Positions 1 through 5,443 of a stretch of 12,139 nucleotides of DNA are shown in pieces. The translations under genes were made by a program, and so were the position numbers. The notes beneath the pieces are model-generated. The model saw nothing but the letters and a program-made list of their open reading frames with translations. It did not search any database and was not told the origin of the DNA. Location: the NCBI GenBank assembly GCA_001872165.1, contig MNXK01000146.1, forward strand, positions 1 to 12,139. The letters are read 5' to 3'. This stretch comes from Anaerolineae bacterium CG2_30_58_95. Its GTDB lineage: Bacteria > Chloroflexota > Anaerolineae > Anaerolineales > Villigracilaceae. How positions within the stretch are numbered: position 1 is the stretch's first letter; each line of letters starts with the position of its first letter.

Positions 1-192
1 CGTTTACACCAAAGAACAAATGCCTGACAAAGTAATCAAGTCAGATGAAATTTTGGTTCTGTTCCAAAATAAAAGCGATCGGGATGTCTCCTGAGGAGTT
101 ACACCCAGTTCAGCCACCAGTGGTGTGCTGGCAGGTCCCTGGGCCACCCGATCACTGATACTATGATATAACATATCTCCCTGGAAGTCAAT
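1..192. other. Upstream region of the FAD oxidoreductase gene
   Basis: No gene is supported here. The left part is AT-rich and holds a hairpin at 50-70 (arms ATTTTGG and CCAAAAT). Further on there is a perfect 11-base palindrome CTCCTGAGGAG at 88-98, enclosed by a 7-bp inverted repeat (GATCGGG at 77-83, CCCGATC at 147-153). A TATGAT/TATAAC box at 162-172 lies just before the gene and could be its -10 element, but I see no convincing -35. If that box is used, the stems lie upstream of the transcript start and would act as DNA or belong to an upstream transcript. Confidence 0.35.
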
Positions 193-1491
193 ATGGAAAA
201 AATCGCGATCATTGGAGCAGGCTTCGGCGGCATGGCCGCCGCGTACGACCTGGCCAAGGCCAGACACAAGGTCACTATCTACGAAGCCGAGGACTACGTC
301 GGCGGGCTGGCGAGCGGGTTCAAAGAGCCGCATTGGGATTGGTGGGTGGAGAAGTATTACCACCACTGGTTCGCCAGCGACCGGCACATGCTCGGCCTGA
401 TCCGCGAGCTGGGCTGGGAAGATAAGGTGCTCTTCCCGCGCCCGTATACGGTCATGTACCACGAGGGGAAGTTCTACCCGTTCGATTCCATCCTCAAGGC
501 GATCCTCTTCCCCGGCCTGGGCTGGGGCGTGGACAAGATCCGCTTCGGACTGGTCGGGCTGTACCTGCGGCTGACGAACAACTGGAGGCCGCTGGAACAG
601 TTCACCGTAGACGCATGGATGCGCAAATGGGCCGGGGACAAGGTCTACGAGCTGATGTGGCAGCCGCTGGTGGTCGGCAAGTTCGGGGAGCGCTACTACA
701 AGCAGGTCACCATGGCCTGGATGTGGGCGCGGCTCAAGGCGCGGACGACGCGCCTGGGCACGTTCGAGGGCGGCTTCCAAAATTTCGCGGACATGTTCGC
801 GGATCGGTTGCGCGAGATGGGCGTCGAGATCCGCCTCCAGACGCCGGTCACGCGCATCGAGCGGGAAGCAGGCTCAAGTCAGGTGAGCGTCCGCAGTGAG
901 GTGACTGAGGTGTATGACCAAGCCCTGGTCACGCTCTCGCCCGAAGCGATGACTCGGCTTGTCCCGTCTTTACCCGAAGAATATTTACACGGGCTGCGGA
1001 GCATGAAGTCCATGGGCGCGGTGGTGATGGTACTGGCGCTCGAGCACCAACTCTCGGAGGAAGGCTACTACTGGTACAACCTGCCCAAGTCGGCGGGCTA
1101 CCCGTTCCTGGCGCTGGTGGAGCATACCAACTACGTGGGGGCGGAGCACTTCGGCGGCGACCGCATCGTTTACATGGGCGATTACCTGGAGCCGGAGCAC
1201 GAGTTCTTCCGCCTGAGCCAGGAGGAGCTGCTGGAACGGTTCCTGCCCGCATTGAAGAAGTTCAACCCGAAGTTCGAGCGGGACTGGGTGCGCAAGGCCT
1301 GGCTGTTCCGCACAGGTTACGCCCAGCCGGTGCCGCGGGTGGGACATTCGCAGAACATCCCGCCGATTGCAACGCCAGTAGAGGGAGTGTATTTTGCTTC
1401 GATGAGCCAGGTCTATCCCTGGGATCGGGGGACGAATTTTGCGGTGGAGATTGGGCGGCGGGCGGCGAGGATGATGAGCAGTGAACAGTGA
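193..1491 (+). CDS. FAD-dependent amine-oxidase/protoporphyrinogen-oxidase-like oxidoreductase
   Basis: A 432-residue flavoprotein of the NAD(P)/FAD-dependent amine oxidase superfamily. The N-terminus is a textbook FAD Rossmann site: a GAGFGG dinucleotide loop at residues 8-13, the ribose-binding acid E31 and the downstream GG pair at 37-38. The C-terminus (about 395-428, VYFASMSQVYPWDRGTNFAVEIG) matches the second FAD-contacting segment of this superfamily. The length is normal and there are no membrane segments or signal peptide, so it should be cytosolic. The substrate cannot be read from the sequence. Relatives act on porphyrinogens, carotenoids, hydroxysqualene or amines, and some sit in polysaccharide clusters. 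The ATG at 193 follows a GGAAG ribosome-binding site at 183-187 and the Rossmann strand begins immediately after it. The last codons and the stop lie inside a CAGT-type repeat, so the C-terminal tail may have been set by the repeat. Superfamily sure, function unknown. Confidence 0.88.
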   Translation: MEKIAIIGAGFGGMAAAYDLAKARHKVTIYEAEDYVGGLASGFKEPHWDWWVEKYYHHWFASDRHMLGLIRELGWEDKVLFPRPYTVMYHEGKFYPFDSILKAILFPGLGWGVDKIRFGLVGLYLRLTNNWRPLEQFTVDAWMRKWAGDKVYELMWQPLVVGKFGERYYKQVTMAWMWARLKARTTRLGTFEGGFQNFADMFADRLREMGVEIRLQTPVTRIEREAGSSQVSVRSEVTEVYDQALVTLSPEAMTRLVPSLPEEYLHGLRSMKSMGAVVMVLALEHQLSEEGYYWYNLPKSAGYPFLALVEHTNYVGAEHFGGDRIVYMGDYLEPEHEFFRLSQEELLERFLPALKKFNPKFERDWVRKAWLFRTGYAQPVPRVGHSQNIPPIATPVEGVYFASMSQVYPWDRGTNFAVEIGRRAARMMSSEQ

Positions 1492-1506
1492 TCAGTAATC
1501 AGTAAA
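1477..1506. repeat. CAGT-rich short repeat overlapping a stop codon
   Basis: A run of near-identical units of the type CAGTGAtCAGTaATCAGT begins inside the last four codons of the flavoprotein gene and supplies its TGA stop. The same kind of CAGT units fills the spacer between the two tRNA-Ala genes at 11715-11813. This suggests a dispersed repeat family in this genome rather than chance. Confidence 0.5.
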
Positions 1507-1510
1507 AGTT

Positions 1511-1540
1511 GAACGTCCTTTCCGAGAGGAGAGGGCGTTC
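1511..1540. terminator. Terminator-like hairpin after the flavoprotein gene
   Basis: A 13-bp stem including two G-T wobbles (GAACGTCCTTTCC at 1511-1523, GGAGAGGGCGTTC at 1528-1540) closes a GAGA loop, 19 bases after the stop. The following bases (TTCACCCTTC) are only moderately T-rich, so it may end the flavoprotein transcript inefficiently. It could also be a palindromic repeat, since a similar TCCGAG core recurs inside the glucosidase gene. Confidence 0.45.
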
Positions 1541-1563
1541 TTCACCCTTCAATGCTGACGAAG

Positions 1564-1576
1564 TAGTGTAAAATAA
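1564..1576 (+). promoter_or_regulatory. Putative -10 region for the ssb cluster
   Basis: The 13-mer TAGTGTAAAATAA carries a TAAAAT -10 box at 1569-1574. Exactly the same 13-mer carries the proposed -10 of the alpha-glucosidase at 5398-5410, which supports promoter function. No good -35 is visible 16-18 bases upstream. Transcription from here would give a leader of about 80 nt before ssb. Confidence 0.45.
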
Positions 1577-1593
1577 GCCCATCACACCTTTCA

Positions 1594-1610
1594 CCGCCGC
1601 GGCGCGGCGG
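1594..1610 (+). other. GC hairpin in the ssb leader
   Basis: A perfect 7-bp all-GC stem (CCGCCGC at 1594-1600, GCGGCGG at 1604-1610) with a 3-base GGC loop lies in the proposed 5' leader of ssb, 53 bases before the start codon. No T-run follows, so it is unlikely to be a terminator. It could stabilise the mRNA or affect expression, but nothing shows which. Confidence 0.5.
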
Positions 1611-1663
1611 CACCTGAACACGATCGAGATAAAAAAACATCTATCAAAAAGATTGGAGGAAAC

Positions 1664-2089
1664 ATGACTTACCACACTGTAATCCTTGCCGGCAATCTGG
1701 GACGTGACCCTGAAATGCGTTATACGCCGGCAGGCCAGGCTGTCACGAATTTTTCCGTTGCCGTCAACGATGATTATACAAATAATAACGGGGAACGCGT
1801 AAAAAGAACCATTTGGGTGCGCGTCTCCGCCTGGGGAAAACAAGCCGAAAATTGTAATCAATATCTCAAAAAAGGCTCCAAAGTACTCGTCGAAGGCCGC
1901 CTGACGGTGGATGCCAACACCGGCGGCCCGCGCATCTGGACCAGCCAGGATGGCACCGCCCGCGCCTCGTTCGAAGTCAGCGCCCAAACCGTGCGCTTCA
2001 TGGGTTCGCGCGGCGAAAGCAGCGAAGCTCCTGCAGCAGACGAAGCGGCCGGTTCCGCCCCTGCGGAAGACGAGAACATCCCCTTCTAA
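1664..2089 (+). CDS. ssb: Single-stranded DNA-binding protein
   Basis: A 141-residue bacterial SSB. Residues 1-112 form the OB fold, opening with YHTVILAGNLGRDPEMRYTP and continuing through the NFSVAVND strand, the WVRVSAWGKQAE core and the VLVEGRL strand, all classic SSB blocks. A low-complexity Ala/Glu/Pro linker (about 113-135) leads to the acidic tip DENIPF, the segment by which SSB recruits replication and repair enzymes. The protein is expected to bind ssDNA as a homotetramer. The start ATG has a strong GGAGGA site at 1655-1660. DUF3467 follows after 18 bases, so ssb is probably the first gene of a cluster running to 3589. Confidence 0.97.
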   Translation: MTYHTVILAGNLGRDPEMRYTPAGQAVTNFSVAVNDDYTNNNGERVKRTIWVRVSAWGKQAENCNQYLKKGSKVLVEGRLTVDANTGGPRIWTSQDGTARASFEVSAQTVRFMGSRGESSEAPAADEAAGSAPAEDENIPF

Positions 2090-2107
2090 CTTTATCTGGA
2101 GATCAAA

Positions 2108-2443
2108 ATGACTCTCCCCCCTCCCCGGCCAGCCTCGCCGACCCTGGAAGTGCCCGCCGACCTGAGAATGGTCTACGCCAACCTGGTACGCATTGCCCAC
2201 TCCCCGGCCGATCTGGTGTTCGATTTTGCCCACCTCTTACCCGGCGAGCTAAAAGCGACCGTGGGCGCCCGCATCCTGATGTCGCCCTTGAGCGCCAAGC
2301 TGCTTCACCGCGCCCTGACTGAGAACCTGGCGCGCTACGAGGCCTCCTTCGGCGAGATCGCTGTTCCAGGCAACACATCCTTGGCCGAACACCTTTTCCG
2401 TCCCATCCAGCCGCCGGAGCCGCCCAAGGAAGAAAAAGCGTAA
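2108..2443 (+). CDS. DUF3467 family protein
   Basis: A 111-residue protein matching DUF3467: the pattern VYANLVRIAHSPADLVFDFAHL, then ARILMSPLSAKLLHRAL and ENLARYEASFGEI, is the family signature of a short beta/alpha domain. No biochemical function is established for this family. It starts at an ATG preceded by GGAG (2098-2101), 18 bases after ssb, and ends 6 bases before the translin-family gene, so co-transcription is very likely. Proline-rich tails at both ends look disordered. No catalytic motif, metal site or membrane segment is visible. Its position between a ssDNA-binding and a translin-like protein suggests a link to nucleic acid handling, which is inference only. Confidence 0.8.
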   Translation: MTLPPPRPASPTLEVPADLRMVYANLVRIAHSPADLVFDFAHLLPGELKATVGARILMSPLSAKLLHRALTENLARYEASFGEIAVPGNTSLAEHLFRPIQPPEPPKEEKA

Positions 2444-2449
2444 CGAGCG

Positions 2450-3142
2450 ATGCACAAACTGGAAGAAATCGCCGATCAGATCCGGCAGGATTTTGACGTT
2501 AAGACTGCTGCGCGTGACAAGGCGCTGGCTCAAGCACGCGCCTTGACGCGTGCCTGTGCGCTGTCCATCCGGGCCGTCCACCGCGATGAGACGGATGTCA
2601 TGCAGGCGCACCTCGACGAGGCGCGCAAGCTGGCCGAGGCCCTGCGCAGCGACCTGGCGCAGTATCCTGATCTGTACTTCGCCGGTTATACCCAGGATGC
2701 TCTCAAAGAGTACGCCGAAGCCAGCATCACCTGCGCCTTGATCCAACACCAACCGCTGCCCACCCCCGACGAACTGGGCGTGATCCATCCCACCTACCTG
2801 AACGGCCTGGCGGAGGCGGTTGGCGAACTGCGCCGCCGCTGTCTCGACATTCTGCGGCACGGTTATTCCAATGAAGCCGAAAATCTGCTCGGTCACATGG
2901 ATGACATCTTTTCGGTGCTGGTGACGATGGATTATCCTGACGCCATCACCAATGGCCTGCGGCGCCAGACCGATGTAGCCCGCAGCATCCTCGAGCGCAC
3001 GCGCGGCGACATCACCTTCAGCCAACGCGGGGAACACCTCGAGCGCTCGCTTTCACGCTTGAGCCAGCAACTGCCCGGCGCAAATCCCCTCCCCGCAGGC
3101 CAGCCGATACCTTCGCCAATGAAGCCGGAGGATGAGAACTGA
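2450..3142 (+). CDS. Translin/TRAX family protein
   Basis: A 230-residue, almost entirely helical protein of the translin family, best known from eukaryotes (translin-TRAX, the C3PO ribonuclease) and archaea. Diagnostic blocks are LKEYAEASITCALI (residues 85-98), the YLNGLAEAVGELRRRCLDIL helix (116-135) and MDYPDAITNGLRRQTDVARSILERTRGD (160-187). E87 and E90 of the EYAEA motif, and D161, lie where TRAX-type nucleases carry catalytic acids, so it may be an active endoribonuclease and not just a binder. This is motif-level inference. The Pro-rich tail after residue 205 is probably flexible. It starts 6 bases after the DUF3467 stop with no clear ribosome-binding site, suggesting translational coupling. 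The family likely forms a multimeric, barrel-like RNA/ssDNA-binding particle. Confidence 0.85.
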   Translation: MHKLEEIADQIRQDFDVKTAARDKALAQARALTRACALSIRAVHRDETDVMQAHLDEARKLAEALRSDLAQYPDLYFAGYTQDALKEYAEASITCALIQHQPLPTPDELGVIHPTYLNGLAEAVGELRRRCLDILRHGYSNEAENLLGHMDDIFSVLVTMDYPDAITNGLRRQTDVARSILERTRGDITFSQRGEHLERSLSRLSQQLPGANPLPAGQPIPSPMKPEDEN

Positions 3143-3169
3143 TCGCGATGCCCAAGAGGGCCGCCATCA

Positions 3170-3589
3170 ATGAACCTGTACTTTGCCTGTTCCATCACCG
3201 GTGGACGTGCGTTCGAGACCGTTTACCAGGCTATCACCCGCGCCTTGCTGGAGGACGGGCATGAGGTTCCGACCGCGCACCTGGCCGACTCGGGGGTCAA
3301 GGCGCTGGAGATGATTGTCAGCCCGCGCCAGGTCTACGAGCGGGACGTGGCCTGGATGCGGGCCTGCGACGCGCTGATCGCCGAGGTCAGCACCCCCTCG
3401 CACGGGGTCGGGTACGAGGTCGCCTTCGCCTTGAGCCTGGGAAAACCAGTGCTGTGCTGCTACCAGGAAGGGCAGCCGGTCTCCAAAATGATCACCGGTA
3501 ACAACCACCCCAAACTACACGTCGCGACCTATCAAACCGCGAACGAGGCTGTGAAATTGGTACGCGCCTTTCTAACCGCCCAGCGGTAG
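3170..3589 (+). CDS. DNPH1-like 2'-deoxynucleotide N-hydrolase (nucleoside 2-deoxyribosyltransferase superfamily)
   Basis: A 139-residue protein of the nucleoside 2-deoxyribosyltransferase superfamily, closer to DNPH1/Rcl than to true transferases. Visible blocks are YFACSITGGR (4-13, phosphate loop), YERDVAWM (56-63, with D59), AEVSTPSHGVGYE (71-83, with the predicted catalytic E83) and S105 in the SKMITG segment, which in DNPH1 helps bind the 5'-phosphate. DNPH1 enzymes split deoxynucleoside 5'-monophosphates into base and deoxyribose 5-phosphate, cleaning modified nucleotides from the pool. That reaction is the best guess here. ATG at 3170 has GAGGG at 3156-3160 and lies 27 bases after the translin-family stop, so it is probably the last gene of the ssb cluster. 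Confidence 0.85.
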   Translation: MNLYFACSITGGRAFETVYQAITRALLEDGHEVPTAHLADSGVKALEMIVSPRQVYERDVAWMRACDALIAEVSTPSHGVGYEVAFALSLGKPVLCCYQEGQPVSKMITGNNHPKLHVATYQTANEAVKLVRAFLTAQR

Positions 3590-3603
3590 TATCCCCCGCG
3601 AAA

Positions 3604-3629
3604 TGGATTGTGAAGTTCATCACGATTTA
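3604..3629 (+). terminator. Weak terminator-like hairpin after the ssb cluster
   Basis: TGGATTGTGA (3604-3613) can pair with TCACGATTTA (3620-3629) over 10 positions, three of them G-U wobbles, around the loop AGTTCA, 14 bases after the last stop of the cluster. Only a short T-rich stretch lies at its 3' side. It could attenuate the cluster transcript ahead of the stronger terminator at 3739-3776. Confidence 0.35.
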
Positions 3630-3681
3630 TCCGTGACTTTCCGCGCTATCTTTACCTGCCAATGTAGGCTATGATGTTTGC

Positions 3682-3776
3682 GGAGACGGGAATTGGACAC
3701 CTCCAACTTGCTCATCACTGTCTCCTCCTTTGGCGAACGCCTCCGCCGGGTGCTTACCCAGCGGAGGCTGTTTTTT
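3682..3776 (+). ncRNA. Candidate small non-coding RNA with intrinsic terminator
   Basis: Seven bases after a TATGAT -10-like box (3670-3675), a run starting GGAGAC shows consistent secondary structure. GGAGAC at 3682-3687 pairs with GTCTCC at 3720-3725. Inside that, TTGGA at 3693-3697 pairs with TCCAA at 3702-3706 around CACC. A linker follows, then an intrinsic terminator. It lies in the gap between two converging genes, with no plus-strand gene for another 1.6 kb, so it is not an obvious riboswitch leader. The -35 is weak. It resembles no RNA family I recognise: it lacks the 4.5S/SRP tetraloop core and is too short for 6S or tmRNA. Alternative: it is merely the 3' end of the ssb-cluster transcript. 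Confidence 0.45.
3739..3776 (+). terminator. Strong intrinsic terminator
   Basis: GCCTCCGC (3739-3746) pairs with GCGGAGGC (3761-3768). Across one C/A mismatch the stem continues as GGGT (3748-3751) with ACCC (3756-3759) around a GCTT loop. TG and then six Ts (3771-3776) follow. This is a textbook rho-independent terminator for plus-strand transcripts. It ends either the proposed sRNA or read-through from the ssb cluster 150 bases upstream. Confidence 0.85.
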
Positions 3777-3802
3777 ATGGTAGCCCGAAGTCAGGCTACC
3801 AT
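3777..3802. repeat. Hairpin repeat, copy 1
   Basis: A perfect 9-bp inverted repeat (ATGGTAGCC at 3777-3785, GGCTACCAT at 3794-3802) encloses CGAAGTCA. It directly abuts the T-run of the terminator. Four relatives occur in this window (10718, 11201, 11614, 11746). Copy 2 at 10718 differs at only two of 26 bases. Confidence 0.8.
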
Positions 3803-3846
3803 TACTGGAGGGTTCCCCTTCGCATGTGGATGCTCGAATCCAGGGT

Positions 3847-5310
3847 CTAAGAAGAGCGGGCCATTACAGCCTCTGTGCGATAAGCTGGCAGTACGACCGT
3901 AAACGTGGTGCCCTGCCCGATGACCGAATCCACCCAGATGCGGCCTTCGTGATTATCCACAATTGACTTGACAATGGCCAGGCCGAGGCCTGATCCTGGC
4001 ACAGCCACCGCAACGTTGCTGGCGCGGTAGAACTTGTCGAAGATGTGCGGCTGGTCGGCAGGTGGAATGCCCGGGCCGGTATCCGAGATGCGCAGGATAA
4101 CTTGTTCGCCTTTCGCCTCGACGCTCACCGAGATGTCGCCTCCCTCGGGTGTATATTTTATGGAATTTCCTATCAGGTTATCGAGCATCTGCCGCAAGTG
4201 GATTGGGTCGCCTTGCAGAGAGGGGAGATGAGGAGCCAGATCGAGATGCAGGTGCTGCTTCTTTGCAGCGATCTGGTTGTTCAGGTTGTCCAGGGTGTAG
4301 TTGAGAATGCCATCCAGCGGGACGATCTCCTTCTGACCCTCGAACCCGCTCTCGATGCGGCCCAGGTCCAGCAAATCGTTGACCAGACCGGTGATGTTGT
4401 GCACGCTGATCCGTACACGTTGGATGAATTCCCGCTGCTGGTCGGTGAGCGGCCCGACGCGATCCAGCAGGTCAACATAGCCCAGAATAGCCGTCAACGG
4501 CGAGCGCAGATCGTGCGAAACGGTGTGAACGAAATCGCTCTTCATCTGGTCAATTCGCTTGAAATAGGTGATATCCTGCATCGTAATGGCAACACCGATG
4601 TCAGGGATGCGTGTGTATTGGGCATTGAAGACGCGGCCATCTTCGAAGCCAATCTCGTAGAACTGCAACGGATTGGTTGAAGTAGAATCGAGCAGCGAGC
4701 GCAAGTCGGGATGCGCGATCACCTCCAGAACGTTTTGACCTGAAATTTCCTTCTGCCCTAAATCAAATGCCCTCCTCACGACCGGGTTCATCAGGAGAAT
4801 CCGGTTGTCGCTATCCAGGATCATCACTCCATCTTCGATGTGCGTGAAGATGGTTTCCAGTTTTTGCAGTTCGTTGATGCGTTTCTCCAGCGAAGCAGTC
4901 GTGCGCCGGACCTCGCGCCGGGTCCAGTCACCGATGCGCTGGGCACGCTTGAGGCTGTTTTCCACGATGCGCATGATGTCGTCAATCCGCAGCGGCGGGG
5001 TAAGGATGTCGCTGACTCCCACCCGCAGCGCATCTTTGATGAACGTCGGCGAGTCCTGAGTGGCGAACAGAAGAATGGGCAGGGTTGGGAAACGTTCGAG
5101 CAGGTTGGAAGAGATTTCTATCCCACTGGCATCTTTGAACTTATCACTGATGATCAACAACGCTGGAGAGGTTTCCTGCAACACCTTATCAAGCGCGGCC
5201 CGGTCGCGGGCGAATGCCACCTGATAGGATGCAGCCGCCAGCGCCCGTTCGAATAACGGCAAAATATCAGGATTATCCAGGGCCAGCAAAACGAGGTCAG
5301 ATTTCGGCAT
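3847..5310 (-). CDS. Soluble hybrid sensor histidine kinase (receiver-PAS-HisKA-HATPase)
   Basis: A 487-residue kinase with no membrane segment, so it should sense an intracellular or partner signal. Order: receiver-like domain (about 1-120), coiled-coil linker (130-152), PAS domain (about 152-250), HisKA with phospho-accepting H266 in SHDLRSP, and HATPase_c with N-box N378/N382, G1 box DTGPGI (410-415), F-box around F424-F427 and G2 box GSGLG (439-443). The catalytic half looks fully active. The receiver looks degenerate: the usual phospho-Asp position reads S55 (with D56 next to it), the usual Lys reads P105, and the N-terminal acidic pair is reduced. It may therefore be a phosphorylation-independent interaction module. 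ATG at 5310 has GGTGAG just upstream. No response regulator gene is adjacent. The divergent glucosidase is the only nearby candidate target. Confidence 0.93.
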   Translation of the reverse strand: MPKSDLVLLALDNPDILPLFERALAAASYQVAFARDRAALDKVLQETSPALLIISDKFKDASGIEISSNLLERFPTLPILLFATQDSPTFIKDALRVGVSDILTPPLRIDDIMRIVENSLKRAQRIGDWTRREVRRTTASLEKRINELQKLETIFTHIEDGVMILDSDNRILLMNPVVRRAFDLGQKEISGQNVLEVIAHPDLRSLLDSTSTNPLQFYEIGFEDGRVFNAQYTRIPDIGVAITMQDITYFKRIDQMKSDFVHTVSHDLRSPLTAILGYVDLLDRVGPLTDQQREFIQRVRISVHNITGLVNDLLDLGRIESGFEGQKEIVPLDGILNYTLDNLNNQIAAKKQHLHLDLAPHLPSLQGDPIHLRQMLDNLIGNSIKYTPEGGDISVSVEAKGEQVILRISDTGPGIPPADQPHIFDKFYRASNVAVAVPGSGLGLAIVKSIVDNHEGRIWVDSVIGQGTTFTVVLPAYRTEAVMARSS

Positions 5311-5367
5311 TGGCTCACCAGTTTGTCAAAGGTTTATTCGTGGCCTTCATACCTCAATGATAGCACG

Positions 5368-5395
5368 CTTATACAAAAATTGGTGAAAGTGTCAT
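5368..5395 (-). promoter_or_regulatory. Promoter of the sensor kinase gene
   Basis: Read on the minus strand, ATGACA (5395-5390) and TATAAG (5373-5368) each match the sigma-70 consensus at 5 of 6 positions, with a 16-base spacer. Transcription would start near 5361 and give a leader of about 50 nt. The -35 region interleaves with the opposite promoter for the glucosidase. Confidence 0.6.
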
Positions 5396-5410
5396 CTTAG
5401 TGTAAAATAA
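5380..5410 (+). promoter_or_regulatory. Promoter of the alpha-glucosidase gene
   Basis: TTGGTG (5380-5385) and TAAAAT (5403-5408) are spaced 17 bases apart. The -10 lies in TAGTGTAAAATAA, identical to the 13-mer before ssb. The -35 is weak (3 of 6), so an activator may be needed. The leader would be about 30 nt. Confidence 0.5.
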
Positions 5411-5443
5411 TATCACATTTGCCAAGAACCCCGAAAGGAAAAT

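Noticed and set aside
4..780. A 258-codon minus-strand frame
   Set aside because: It lies opposite the FAD site of the flavoprotein gene and resembles no family. It is a by-product of GC-rich codon use.
2249..3037. A 262-codon minus-strand frame
   Set aside because: It spans two well-supported plus-strand genes (DUF3467 and translin) on the opposite strand.
3682..3776. Signal recognition particle RNA or 6S RNA
   Set aside because: The conserved SRP core is absent and the length and shape do not fit 6S RNA.
3671..3850. A 59-codon plus-strand frame starting at ATG-ATG
   Set aside because: It reads through the terminator and the hairpin repeat and has no ribosome-binding site. The structured RNA reading is better supported.
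5324..5329. A perfect TTGACA on the minus strand before the kinase
   Set aside because: A -10 at the right distance would lie inside the coding sequence and none is visible. The promoter at 5395-5368 fits better.
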